From positions 1,277,487-1,341,486 of the forward strand of contig OZ023181.1 of NCBI GenBank assembly GCA_963995505.1: DNA of 64,000 nt, written 5' to 3'. Below the pieces are notes generated by a model, which worked only from the letters and a program-made list of their open reading frames with translations, was not told the origin of the DNA and did not search any database. This stretch comes from Hypericum androsaemum (Eukaryota; Streptophyta; Magnoliopsida; Malpighiales; Hypericaceae). The position numbers and the translations under genes are program-made. Of the stretch, positions 33,395 through 44,552 are shown one piece after another; positions within the stretch are counted from its first letter, which is position 1; each line of letters opens with the position of its first letter.

Positions 33395-34873
33395 TCAATT
33401 GAGAGCAGCAACACCGGAGTCACTCCCCCTAGCGAGCTTTGTCCACTCCGTATGGTATGAACCGGAGCGATCAATCCTCTCATAGGTGTGAGCTCCAAAC
33501 AAGTCCCTCTGAGCTTGAACGAGATTAGCAGGCAACCTAGCGCGCCTGTAAGTATCAAAGTACCCCAGACTAGCAGACATACCAGGAACACTGATCCCGG
33601 CATCAATAGCCAACCGGACAACTGACCTCCAGGCGGCCTCCCTCTGCACCATCTCCCTGGCAAAGTCAGGGTCGACAATCAGGTTGGCCAAATTGGGGTT
33701 CCTCTGGTAGGCCCTCTTGATCCTATCCAAGAAAACCGCCCTAATAATACACCCGCCTTTCCAGATCCTAGCCAGCTCTCCGAGATTCAACCCCCACCCT
33801 TTCTCGTTACTCTTAGCCCGCAGCAAGTTCATCCCTTGAGCGTAGCTGCAAATCTTCGACGCGTACAACGCCTGCCTCACAGCATCCACCAGCTCCTTCT
33901 TCCCCGCACGCCCGAGTGGCTCAACCCTGCGCTCTCTCAGCCCTGCCTCCTCCAACACCGCAGCCGCATTCTCCCTCTCGTCCTTCAACCCGCTCAGGTA
34001 CCTCCCGTCCAGCGAAGCCGCAATGGTGGGCGCTGCAATGGACAGCTCCGCCGCCTGCTGCACAGTCCACTTCCCAGTCCCCTTCATCCCGGTCTTATCC
34101 AGAATCTTATCCACCAAAAACCCCTCACCTAGATCATCCCTAACCCTAAAAATATCAGTTGTGATCTCCACCAAGAAGCTCTCCAACTCCCCCCTATTCC
34201 ACTCCTCGAAGACCGCCGCGAGCTCCGAATTCGACAGCCCCCCGACGTGCTTCAACACGTCGTAGGCCTCGCTGATCAGCTGCATATCCCCGTACTCGAT
34301 CCCATTATGCACCATCTTGACAAAATTACCAGAACCCCCCTCGCCGATGTAGGTAACGCAGGGGCCGTCGTCGGCAACCTGGGCGGCAACCTTCTCGAGG
34401 ACGTCGCGGACATTGTCGTAGGCCTCCCGGGATCCGCCGGGCATCAAGGAGGGCCCGTTCCGGGCGCCCTCCTCGCCGCCGGATACGCCCATCCCGAGGT
34501 AGAGGATCCCGCGGCGGGCGACCTCGTCGATGCGGCGCTCGGTGTTCTGGTACCACTCGTTGCCGCCGTCGATGATGGTGTCGCCGGGGGACATGTGGGC
34601 GGTCAACGCGGAGATGGTCTGGTCAACGGGGGCGCCGGCCTTGACGAGGATGATGATGGAGCGGGGGGCCTTGATGGAGAGGACGAAGTCGCGGGGGTCG
34701 CGGTGGCCGTACAAGGGGAGGGCGCCCTCGTGGTGGGCCCGGTGGACGGTCTCGTCGACCTTGGAGGCGGTCCGGTTGTAGACGGAGATCGGGAAGCCCT
34801 TCTCGGCGATGTTCAGGGCCAGGTTCTGGCCCATCACCGCCAGACCCGCCAGCCCAATTCGGGTCGCGTCCAT
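33395..34873 (-). CDS. PGD: 6-phosphogluconate dehydrogenase, decarboxylating (intronless)
   Basis: 492 residues in one exon, as is usual for plant PGD genes. It converts 6-phosphogluconate to ribulose 5-phosphate, CO2 and NADPH in the oxidative pentose phosphate pathway. The Rossmann NADP-binding motif GLAVMGQN is at residues 10-17, the family signature VSGGEEGARNGPSLMPGG at 130-147, and catalytic residues Lys186, His189, Asn190 and Glu193 in the block 180-200. The C-terminal tail GAHTYERIDRSGSYHTEW, which reaches into the partner subunit's active site, is complete. There is no long transit peptide and no C-terminal SKL-type peroxisome signal, so cytosol is likeliest, although related short-N-terminus isoforms can also enter plastids. 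The 5' half is strongly GC-rich at third codon positions compared with its AT-rich surroundings. It appears intact. Confidence 0.97.
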   Translation of the reverse strand: MDATRIGLAGLAVMGQNLALNIAEKGFPISVYNRTASKVDETVHRAHHEGALPLYGHRDPRDFVLSIKAPRSIIILVKAGAPVDQTISALTAHMSPGDTIIDGGNEWYQNTERRIDEVARRGILYLGMGVSGGEEGARNGPSLMPGGSREAYDNVRDVLEKVAAQVADDGPCVTYIGEGGSGNFVKMVHNGIEYGDMQLISEAYDVLKHVGGLSNSELAAVFEEWNRGELESFLVEITTDIFRVRDDLGEGFLVDKILDKTGMKGTGKWTVQQAAELSIAAPTIAASLDGRYLSGLKDERENAAAVLEEAGLRERRVEPLGRAGKKELVDAVRQALYASKICSYAQGMNLLRAKSNEKGWGLNLGELARIWKGGCIIRAVFLDRIKRAYQRNPNLANLIVDPDFAREMVQREAAWRSVVRLAIDAGISVPGMSASLGYFDTYRRARLPANLVQAQRDLFGAHTYERIDRSGSYHTEWTKLARGSDSGVAALN

Positions 34874-35788
34874 CTCTATACGGCGTCGGATGAGGAGGGT
34901 TAGGTACTTGGGTTTAGGAGGGGTTATAGAGCGAGGGGAGGGGGGGCCTTTCTTTGGATCTAAATGACTCTCCCCCTTGAAGGGAGTAAATGACTGTATT
35001 ATACTAACTTGAGCTTTAATTATTTTCTGATAAATTATTTGAAAACTCAGCCAACCTGATCGGTTAATATATATTCGAGTAGATATGATATTTGCGCATT
35101 GTATCTAATACTACTGCTACATTTTCATTGGTATATCAACTGTTTTTTTGAATTGATCTAACTAATTTAATTAAATCTCGAATCAATTAATCTAAGTATT
35201 TATTAATATCCGATAAAAGTGTTTAGAAAATGAGAAGGGCGGACTCGTCGAGGGAATGAAGGGGTGGTAAAGAAGAACGGAAGGGAGCTGGGATGATAAG
35301 TGGCTTAACTACCAACCAGAGAGGCGTCTTTTGCTATGCCTGTTTGGTCGATGATTCCCATGCTTCATTATTTTTTGGCTGTTAGCGTGGATCAATGGCC
35401 GTTGAATTGAAATGATACCGTTTCCGATGCAATTCGAACATTTGGCGGTCACTATTTTTACCGGTGCCTGGTTTATTATAAAATGCTTACAAATTTTGAA
35501 ATATGCACTTCTAGTTAATCTATTGTTACATCAAAATTACTTTATATTATAAATTTATTGAGCCCACTGATTTTAAACTCAACTATATTTTCATTATTTT
35601 TTTTTACTAATTCTATTCAAATTTTAAACTATGATATATTTTGGTTGGCTGATTACTACCTTTTTTTAATTGCTATATTTTCATTACTACTTTTTTTTTT
35701 GCGAGGAGAGTATACACTACTTTACCTACCATGAAGTGTAAGAACTTGTGAATTGCACTAATGACCACACTAAAGTGACCTTGTTCAT
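34874..35788. other. PGD upstream region
   Basis: Contains the PGD 5' leader and promoter on the minus strand. A CTATAACC stretch near 34,924-34,930 could be a TATA box but would leave a very short leader. The rest is AT-rich with no gene. Confidence 0.4.
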
Positions 35789-35912
35789 ACCACCAACTCA
35801 TGTATGGTCTGATGGATAAGATGTCAGTCCTTAAGCATGAGGTGGGAGGATCAAATCCCATGACCGTCTAAGATCCGAAATTGTGAAAATAATTTAAATC
35901 TCACCAAAAAAA
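35789..35912 (+). mobile_element. tRNA-derived SINE (124 bp) with 17-bp target duplication
   Basis: The head resembles a tRNA: an A-box-like TGGTCTGATGG near 35,805 and a B-box-like GGATCAAATCC near 35,848 form a split RNA polymerase III promoter. It ends in a run of A. It is flanked by perfect copies of AAAGTGACCTTGTTCAT (35,772-35,788 and 35,913-35,929), the long duplication made by LINE-assisted insertion. The flank is unmutated, so the insertion is probably recent. Confidence 0.88.
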
Positions 35913-35929
35913 AAAGTGACCTTGTTCAT

Positions 35930-37173
35930 TATTGTTTTGTTTTTAGGAATTCATTATTGTTTTTTAAGTTGGTGAATGAGGCGACTTTCTCGTGACTTGG
36001 CAAGCTCTATTGATTTTTTTTTTTTTGGTGTGGCAAGCTCTATTGATAAAAGGTCAGCTACGAGGACTAGACAGGCGACCCTTAAAAAAAAGGACTAGAC
36101 AGGTGACACGCACGCCAATATTAAGTGTCAACATACATAATCCCAACTAATCGCTTGGTGGTGGGTCAATTCCCAACATTTGTTAAAATAGAAAAAAATT
36201 GTTTAAAGGCATCTCTAAATTCAAAAAATTTAAGTCAATTCATCTAAATTTAAGTTAAAAAAAAGGGACATGATACCATAGGAACCACCCTAAGAGGGAC
36301 AAGCTATGGAGCACCCTATTTCTCCGGCGCTGCTAGAGTATCACCCCCATTACCTCCTTGCGAGGTCTCTCCCCTTCCTGGATGAGCACAACATCTCGCA
36401 CGTCAAATGAAAATGATTTTCTTTCAAACTAAAACATGTCAGCGGGTTGGACTTGTGGGAATTTCTCATTTGCTTAAAATGAATTACTCGATGGTTAAGT
36501 CGAATTATATTCGTAATTTCTGCTACAAAAAACACCATATGCTGCGGTAAAAGTGGGATGAAACCCGTATCTTTAATATCAGTATGCATAATGAAATTTA
36601 AACTAATTGGTAAGCCTCCAGTTGTACCCATCTCGTGCCTAACCCACCATGTGCTAATTGGTAAATGGTAAGCATTCCACTTAAACTAGCCGTTACCCAT
36701 CAAAGCGTTGACCGTGGAGGCTTGGACAGTAGAACCTGGTATTAAACGTGAAGGTGAGGAAATCCCATAAATCACGTACACGTGCAAAAAGAAAGTTCCT
36801 GTCTTTGATGTACAACTGCCCGATAAAGGAAAAAACAATCAAAATATTCAATGGCCTAATGTCCAATTGGAAATCTGCTTGCCCCAGTTTTGAAGCCAAA
36901 TACAGAAATACTATGATGATCGAATAGATGCAAGCATCTCCAAAGTTGGGAGCTATTCCTGGACTATGGTTGTACTTGATCTTCTCATTATTCAGAATCG
37001 ATAACTTATAAAATGACCATGGGAGATCTGTTAATCAAGCAATAGCTCCGCTATTTCGACAAAGATTTACCGATCGAGTCCACTAAAATGAGGAAATACA
37101 CAGCCAGAATATCGATCAAGACACCGGAGTCTTCATACAGAAATAGATGATCTCGGAATACAAGGAAAACTCA
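35930..37173. other. Intergenic between SINE and VHA-E
   Basis: No gene. Two short direct duplications are visible: TGGCAAGCTCTATTGAT at 35,998 and 36,031, and GGACTAGACAGG near 36,064 and 36,092. The right part (about 36,950-37,173) probably holds the VHA-E 3' untranslated region. Confidence 0.45.
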
Positions 37174-39548
37174 CTATGCAGCAACCTGACTAAAGAGCTT
37201 CTTGCGGATCTGCAAGAAGTAAATAAACGAACTTAGGGCCGATAGTATAAAGGAGACTTTGGATTCTTTTTCTACAAGCCACAGTATTCCAACCATTCTC
37301 AGCATAGTCAACACATCAATATGAACCAGATCATTCTTCTAAAGCTAAATCACATAAGCATTCGACGAGGTGGACAACCAAGCTACTGACCCGATAAGCG
37401 ATGACATAACCATAGCATTCGTTTGAACAACTACTAATAGAATAGGACCAAAAGGCTTGTAACCCTACTCTATACTTCTCTACAAAACAGATGCCCAGCA
37501 AGAATGAGGGGAAGCTAGAGCAAGTAGATTATTAAAGCAGTCATGATTTGAATCTTCATAAATGAAAACCTCTTCTCTCCTGTTATTTATTCTTGAACTA
37601 CTTGGATTGATAAATTTATCTGGCAGCATGACGTGCATATAGATATATCAGAAATAAAGAAGCAGACAAAATGAAAGTTCACCTCGGGAAGCTTTTTGCG
37701 GAACACAACTTCCAATCTTGCATCCAGGGAATTCTCGAAGACAATCTTCCCATCACAAGATGCCAATACCACACCTCCAGAGCTAATCAATGACCAAAAA
37801 AAGTTGTAAGACTTATCCTAAATTGAACATTTCCAGAAGATAAATAAGAAAAAGCGACAGCAGTTAGGCAGCTTCAAAGAACAACGAGCTGACCAAATCT
37901 CAACCAAGTTGATTATATTATGTTCTCTGTCTAGGATAAACAGGGGCACATTTCCTCAGATGCATGCAAGAATGTGCAATTCATAGCAGACAACTCCATT
38001 TTGTTAGAATCCCACAGAAAATTATCAGTAGACGAAATTGCAATCCGCAGAATATTTTGAACCCAAATAAAGAACACACTAACCAGAAAGGTCCGTGTGC
38101 ATTATGATGGGTCGGAGCTGGTGGAAGGTACACACGATCAACTATAATTTCAGGTGAGTGAACCTTTACTTTCTGCACATATTCATCTTTTGCTGAATCA
38201 AGGACAGACTCCACCAGATGTCGGTCATCTTCCCGGCAGCGCAGCAAAACAGCAGGTTCCTTTAGTCTGACCAGGCTCTGAAAATGACAAAACGAAAAAA
38301 TAGTTCCACGCGTTAATTAGAATGATAGAATTGAATATATCACTGATGATTACATAAATCACTCAAATGACATCATTCTGAACTAGTAGTACATGGCCAA
38401 CATAAACCTCACTGTTTAAAGCACTATTACAGCATGATGTAACCTGAGCTTTAACCATTTAACCATCCTAAAACATAAGTCAACGATCATCAAAAAGCTA
38501 ATGACTCTTTTGATAAAATTTATTACATTTTCCCTGCTTTTATTATTTATTCTTCATACCCACATAACTCTCCTAGTATCAGTCTTGCAAAATTCACCAT
38601 GAAATTGCAGTCAACATCAACATCATCATCGACAATGTATGATACAGTCTTGTTCATCCGATATTCTTTTTGGTATCTGTTCTTTGTTCATAATTAAACG
38701 CTGTGGAAATTAGCAATAAGGAAAACTGCAATAGAACCTCTCATCGACCATCTAATCTACTGCATTTTGTCCTGAACTTCCCCGTAAGGTGCACTGAATC
38801 AACTTCCTTGGCCTACTGCAGATCAAAAGTTGGACTCGGTAAAATCAAGATACATGTGCAGTCTCACTGACCTGAACAATCAGATCCTTTAAAAGATGCT
38901 TGTACGCATGATGTTCCCTGCTCACAGTCAAAAGCTCTTTCGCTGCCGAATCTTTCATGGAATTAACAACATCGTCTTGGGCTTGAAGAACCTTAATCCG
39001 AGAAGCATTCAGCTGCATAGAGTACTCACTGCCAAACACCATCAGAAAAAACAAACGGTATTCTTTTCAATCAATCAAACATACTATCCGGTTCGACATA
39101 ATTTGAATCTTAACGCTTCTTCTTCCACAATGGCTCAATCAAAGAACAGAAGAATAATTTTATAAATCACTTAGCAAACTAAAAACACAAAAAAAAAGAG
39201 AAAATTGTTTAGATAAGAGAGAGAGAGAATTATTTACATCTTCTTTCGGACTTCGACTTGCTTCTGCTTCCTCTCGTACTCTTGCCTGATCTTCTTCTTC
39301 TCCGCCTCCACCAGCTGTAACTTCTCTATATTGAATTCCTATTTTCCCCGCCCCCAAAAGATTAAAAAGAACAAATTATAATTAAGCTAAATCGGGATCG
39401 GAACAAGGACGCGATCGACTAATAGACTATTCCTTAGTTTAAATACCTCCTCGGCGGAGACGAGGATCTCGTTGGCCTTCTCCTCCGCCTCCTGCCGGAT
39501 GAACCGGACCATCTGCTGGATCTGCTTCGACACATCTGCGTCGTTCAT
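37174..39548 (-). CDS. VHA-E: V-type proton ATPase subunit E (six exons)
   Basis: Exons, in coding order, 39,548-39,447, 39,338-39,238, 39,028-38,872, 38,277-38,084, 37,782-37,683 and 37,209-37,174 join in phase (GT/AG) into 229 residues, the normal length. Subunit E forms the peripheral stalk with subunit G, linking the V1 ATPase head to the membrane V0 sector of the vacuolar/endosomal proton pump. The N-terminal MNDADVSKQIQQMVRFIRQE and the charged EAEKKKIRQEYERK helix predict the long coiled coil. The C-terminal domain holds LLRCREDDRHLVESVL, the VYLPPAP segment and GGVVLASCDGKIVFENSLD, ending RKKLFSQVAA. One residue is missing before VYLPP compared with common homologues. No lesion seen. 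Splice sites are inferred from sequence and homology. Confidence 0.96.
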
Positions 39549-40535
39549 TTTTCCTCCCCGATCGAATCTGGACGGTCGAGATCCACCGGTGCGATGGAGG
39601 TTTATGATTGCGTGCGCGGGTCCCACACTTCTCTCGCTCTCGACTTGACGGTGGTAAGATGTCTGCTGTTTTCTGAGAGTCGGAGGGCCGTGCGATATAT
39701 AGATATATATATATATATATGGTTGCTATACAGACGGACGTTAAACTATTCGTCCAATTCCTTTTTAGTCGAATTTTGCATCTTAATTGAATAAGGACTA
39801 ATCGGGCGCTGTCACGTGGGTGAAATGCTTGGTACGACGCCGTTGAGGTGGGGGCTTCCTCCATCGGGCGGTGCTGTTTTTGGGGGATGGGTGAGGCCAC
39901 GTCATCGAATGGAAAAGGGTCGCCTCAAGATTTTTTTTGGAAAATTACCTTCACGTCCCAATTCTATAGCGTAATTATTAGCAGGGTTTCTGTCATTTGA
40001 AAAATTATAGGAGAAATTATACTTAAGTACTCTGTAATTTATGACTTTTCAAGATAAGGCCATGTAATTTTTTCCGTCCAAAACCAGTCCTTGTATTTGT
40101 TTTCTCAGACATTTTCGAGTCCCGGACAGCCCGGGCAGATGCCCGGCCACATGTCCACGTGGGTGCCACGTCCGCCATATTGCTGACGTGGCATGTGATA
40201 AATTACCATATTAGTTCCAAATTCGAAATAAAAATTTTAAAAAAAACCCAAACCGATTGTCAAGGGAACCGCTCCAGAGGGTGAAGCTCTCCCTCAATGA
40301 TGTTGGCATTCTCAACGGAGGAACGCAAACCAATTTTGCCACTGGTTAAAAACCCAAATCGCCTCAGTCGGGTGCTCGCACGGGTTGCTGGCGTAGAGAA
40401 CAACAAAGGACATAACAACAGAAGCACGAGCCCTAGAACACCGAGAATGGAGAGCATAAGACAACACTCTTAATCGCCTGCTTGTCGTTGTCGAAAGGAA
40501 CCACCTTAAAATTTCTCGAGGAAACACGTTAGGGA
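39549..40535. other. VHA-E upstream region and a Mutator-type arm
   Basis: 39,549-39,750 is VHA-E leader and promoter, with a (TA)n run at 39,704-39,721. 40,005-40,200 resembles one arm of a Mutator-type element (wording such as CTTAAGTACTCTG, plus CACGTGGGTGCCACGT) with no partner found. 40,260-40,535 has moderately GC-rich sequence of unknown origin, perhaps captured. Confidence 0.45.
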
Positions 40536-41042
40536 TAGGGGTGTGCATTCGGTATTTACCGATCCCGATTACCGAATACCGAATACCGAAATGCTAAAAA
40601 AAGTTCTACCAATCCCGATCCCGAATAATATTTGGTAAATTCTATATTTACCAGATTAAATTTTGGTAAATTCTTTATTTATACAAAATAGTTTTAATAA
40701 ACACGAATTCAATCTAATAAGTACAAGTTCATCAAGTCTAATTAGTATAAAGTCTATCTAGAGCATGGACTTTTTTATTAGGTCGAGGAATTTTTTGGTA
40801 AATTATCTATTATTTGGCTTATATATTTGTTAATATATTTGGTAAATTACCATTTCGATAAATTTGGTATATTCGATAAAATATCGGTATTTACCAAAAT
40901 TTATCGAATACCGATATTTACCGAATTTCTCAAAAATCTCCTACCGAATTAATTACCGAGTACCGATTTACCGATCTCGAACTACCAATTACTAAAATTT
41001 TACCGAATTTACCGAATTCTAATTACCATTTGCTCACCCCTA
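40536..41042. mobile_element. hAT-like MITE with 8-bp target duplication (507 bp)
   Basis: TAGGGGTGTGC at the left, GCTCACCCCTA at the right, with GTTAGGGA on both sides (40,528-40,535 and 41,043-41,050). The interior is made of TACCGAAT/ATTCGGTA words in both orientations, able to form a long hairpin. No coding sequence. Confidence 0.9.
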
Positions 41043-42468
41043 GTTAGGGACCCACCTTCAGATTTGTCGAAAGAAAAATGAAACCAAATTGAAACTTCTC
41101 TAGGATATCAAGGATCGCTTGCTTGTCCCTGGTTCTTCCTCCTCCTCTCTTAGTTCTTCCTCTTCTCCTCCCAGGGGACATGCTTTCCTGAATCTAGCGA
41201 AAGACGCCAGTGACAATCAGAAAGGAGAACTTGACGGCTGACTGGGGGCTGAGGTTCAGGAAAGGGGAAGTTAGTTTCTTCATTCTTCAACTTCACCATT
41301 TAATCCACACTAGAAATTAATTAAACCATAATCCCAATCGAACAAACCCTAACTTAAGAAAGCTCAATTCGGTTCTCGGTCGGGGAGGAAGACGAAGAAA
41401 CTGGAAGAAAAATCACACTGGGAGGAAGTTCGATTCAATTCTGGTTATGGGTTGTGGATTTAATGTTCTTGAGTTTGGGTAATGTGGATTTTCAATAGAA
41501 TATTTTGTTGTTTGATATCTCAATGTATGTTGTAACTAATTGAAGATGAATCTGCTTTTTTTTTTGCTTTGATGTTTAATTTTTGGGTAATTTGGATGAC
41601 AATTTGGATATTTTTTCACGTTTAATTTCAATATTTCTAGGTTTGATTTGAAGATTGAGGAAATTTTTTTCTTTCTCGGCGTTCCTGAGGTTGAAGAAGG
41701 TAAAATTTTTTAAAAGGTATAAATATCATTTCACATGACAAAAAAGAAAAAAATGATTACTGATTTCAGCCAGGAATCCGATACCAACATTAAATCAAAA
41801 AGTATGGATATCAAAATAATATTTCAAATGACATAGATCTTACTAGTAATTATATTATAGACCAGTGATCTGATGATAATTTTCCTTTTTAAGCCGTCAA
41901 GATGGAAGGTTAGTGTTCACGTGACACCTACAGCATTGGGATCCTTAATGATTTTGGTTGCATGTTCATTATTGCAGGCATATTTAATGATTATTTAATT
42001 TATTAGTATGGGAACAGATCAAGCATGTATGATACGATATGCTTTATACATTTTTTATTGTGAAATCATATAATAAAGGGAAAAGTCTATTTGAATATCA
42101 TGTAGTTTCACGTTTTCATAATTTAGGTTCTCTATTTTAAATTTGGTAATTTAGTATTTGTGTTTTACACACATTTTTTTGGGCAGGTCTCGGGCAACTG
42201 CCTGGCTAAACGGGTTTGAAACATTGTCGTTTTTAACCCGACGTGACGGACATGTGGCAAACGAGTTAGTTTACTCACTGCCGACATTTAATATGGCAAG
42301 TTACTGATTAGTCACTAGCTTTTTATATTTTTCCAAAAAATACAACATTTAAAAATTAATTAACTGCCTTTGTACTAATTATTTCCGGCTATTTTGCTGA
42401 TTATTGAATTCCCTTTAAAACCTAAATTGTTGAGGTCAGGGGATATGTGGTGGTGTCACTCAAGTATT
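41043..42468. other. Transposon-derived intergenic DNA
   Basis: No gene. 41,720-41,840 resembles the right arm of the Mutator-like element at 43.3 kb (CAGCCAGG..CCGA wording). 42,077-42,290 resembles a left arm of the same general type. Neither could be paired into a bounded element. Confidence 0.4.
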
Positions 42469-42476
42469 AGGTTAGA

Positions 42477-42815
42477 TAGGGGTGAGCAAATGGACCGGAA
42501 ACTGTCCAACCAAACTAAATTGGACCGGACTGGACCAAAAAGAAAAATGGTACGGTCTGGTTCACATTATATAAGAAATTTGGTTTTCGGTCCGGTCCGG
42601 TCCAGATATGGGTTTCGTCCGGTATGGAACTCATTTTTTGTGTATTTTTTCCCGGTCCGGTCCGATTTTAGACCGAACTGCAATGTCTGGTTCCGGTTTG
42701 AACCGGGGTAGAATCTGGTCCGGTCCGGTTTGCGATATTCCTAAAACTTCGATTCCGGTTCGGTCCGGTCCAGTTTTTTCCAATTCGGTCCGGTTCAGTC
42801 AGTATGCTCACCCCT
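42477..42815. mobile_element. hAT-like MITE (339 bp)
   Basis: Ends TAGGGGTGAGC and GCTCACCCCT, with imperfect 8-bp flanks AGGTTAGA (42,469-42,476) and AGGTTACA (42,816-42,823). The interior is dominated by GGTCCGGT words in both orientations. No coding sequence. Confidence 0.8.
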
Positions 42816-42823
42816 AGGTTACA

Positions 42824-43283
42824 CACCGAGAGGGAATCATCGCGATTGATTATGCTTCGTTTGCGATTTCTTCATGCATTGCGGAGTTTAGGTTATGATG
42901 AAGCTCGAGTATTTTGTGAACAGTTTTGGGATTGAACTTCAACTTTCGGTGAACTGCGGGCTCGGATGTTGCTGAGACCCTCTAGAATTTTCTGTGAATA
43001 ACTTAAGAAGAATCCAAATTGAGATGTGTGGATTTACACTGTTTGGGAAAGTTGCGCATAATTTTGTAGAGGAGAAAAAATAGTTACAGGATTCGATCAT
43101 CAATATGTATTTCATGGGTTGGACTGGACCGTTAATTAAAGGGTGTACGTGAGTGTAACTTGGGAAGTTGCTATCTTGTCCCAGATTCGAATGTATGCGC
43201 CTCTCAAGAATTTATATGCTTAGGGCGATAAATGTAGTAGGGAAATTATTTAACGGTTGGACCAAGTGGATGTTACTTTTAGG
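42824..43283. other. Intergenic, nothing recognised
   Basis: AT-rich sequence without a supported gene or repeat between the MITE and the Mutator-like element. Confidence 0.4.
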
Positions 43284-43432
43284 GACAAATTACGTTCAGG
43301 TACCTGTAGTTTGATCTCCTTTCCTCTAGGGCCTCTGCGTTTCTAAAATTCATGCTGACATCTCCCGTGTTTGATTTTAGAAACTTTAGGATCCCTCGAT
43401 GATGTCATGAAAACTTTTTTCCATTTTTGTCA

Positions 43433-43700
43433 TAGAAATAACCAAAATGCCCTAAATAAAATCTCTCTCCCCCCTCCATCCCCTAAAACACTAAGACAAA
43501 TCCTCCATGGCCGGGTACCCCCAAACTCCCCGGGCTACGGCTACGGTGCGCCGCCGCAATCGAACCTAAATGACCAAAATGCCCTTAATAAAATCCCTAT
43601 CTCACCCCCTCCATCCCCTAACACACTAAGACAAATCCTTCATGGCCGGGTACCCCCAAACTCCCCCGGCTACGGCTACGGTGCGCCGCCGCAATCGAAC
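43433..43700. repeat. Tandem duplication, about 130 bp x 2, inside the Mutator-like element
   Basis: The unit running from ACCAAAATGCCCT to GCCGCCGCAATCGAACC occurs at about 43,441 and again at about 43,571, with few differences. Both carry the ATGGCCGGGTACCCCC start of the captured sequence. Confidence 0.8.
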
Positions 43701-43930
43701 CCATACGGGGCCGTCCCCACCCTACTGCGAGAAGCCCCCGAAAAGCCCCAGGCGTCAGCCTACGAAAACCCTTGCCCTCCCGTTCCGAGGCCGGAACCTG
43801 CGTCGTCAAGGTCCCCAAGGACCAGATCTATCGGCGTCGTCATCGTCGCCCTCCCTCTATCCTCGTCGTTGGGCCATCTCCACTCTATGGCTGTACGGGC
43901 TCCTCCATGTCCCGAGCACTTGTACTTGAC
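43508..43930 (+). pseudogene. Captured host-gene fragments (peflin-like CML N-terminus and NHL-like stretch, tentative)
   Basis: Read with a one-base frame correction, the sequence gives MAGYPQTP followed by PGYGYGAPPQSNPYG, reminiscent of the Gly/Pro/Tyr-rich N-terminus of peflin-like EF-hand proteins (CML48-50). A second frame near 43,795-43,835 gives CVVKVPKDQIYR, close to the stretch at the start of some NDR1/HIN1-like proteins. Both matches are short and low in complexity. There are frame breaks and no complete domain, so this is non-functional captured DNA at best. Confidence 0.35.
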
Positions 43931-44552
43931 CGGCCATCATCGTCGGAGCTCTGTTTCTTTGTTTCATATTTGACGTTGATTGCTTAATTGATTTAATCCA
44001 CATAAAATTTCCACCAAAGAAATGAAGAAACAATTTGTTGGGAAGGAACGAGTCGTTGTCGATTTGGGGGTTGGGAAGGAAATTCCCAATTTGAAAACGG
44101 GGATGGGGGAAATTAATTTAGGGTTCATACTTCTTGCTCTGGAGAGAGATGTAGACTTTAAACTTTTTTATTACCGATGAAGATTTTTAGGTTTGGTTGA
44201 TTACGAAACCAATTAAAACTAAAGATGAATGGGTTGGTGTAGAAACCAATTAAATTTCTTGATTTCTTAATTGGTTTTCTGAGATAGTTAATTTGGTTCT
44301 TGGTTATAGTTCATAGTGTTGATAAAGGATGAAGATGTTAAGAGGTTGAAGATAATAAATTTTTTTTGATTTTTTGCTTAGGGGTATAAAGGTCATTTCT
44401 ATGATAAAAAATAAAAAAATGGGTGTTGACGTCAGCCAGGGACCCGAGAATATCTAAAACCAAAGTCGGGGGACAACAACATGTATTTTGAAAACTTAGG
44501 GATCCGAAAAGGAGAAAAACTAAACTACGGGACGTGAGCGTAATTTGCTCCA

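Larger units (their letters stand above)
43284..44552. mobile_element. Mutator-like element with captured GC-rich sequence (Pack-MULE candidate)
   Basis: Left arm from GGGACAAATTACG (about 43,284) and right arm ending at about 44,552 (GCAAATTACG read inward) form diverged inverted repeats of roughly 120 bp. No clear 9-bp target duplication. The interior at 43,500-43,930 is GC-rich, unlike the surroundings, and looks like captured coding DNA rather than transposase. Confidence 0.6.

Noticed and set aside
33836..34265. Overlapping plus-strand frames within PGD
   Set aside because: Pro/Ser-rich shadow translations of the PGD coding strand without start context or conservation.
34247..34903. Long plus-strand open frame (218 codons) antisense to PGD
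   Set aside because: It is a mirror of the strongly GC-rich third codon positions of PGD; its product is Gly/Val/Asp-rich low-complexity sequence and the opposite strand encodes a fully conserved enzyme.
35805..35860. tRNA gene
   Set aside because: Only the A- and B-box-like parts resemble a tRNA; the element ends in poly-A and has a 17-bp target duplication, so it is a SINE.
40260..40548. Captured gene next to the MITE at 40.5 kb
   Set aside because: Moderately GC-rich with short frames on the minus strand, but I recognised no protein family in any frame.
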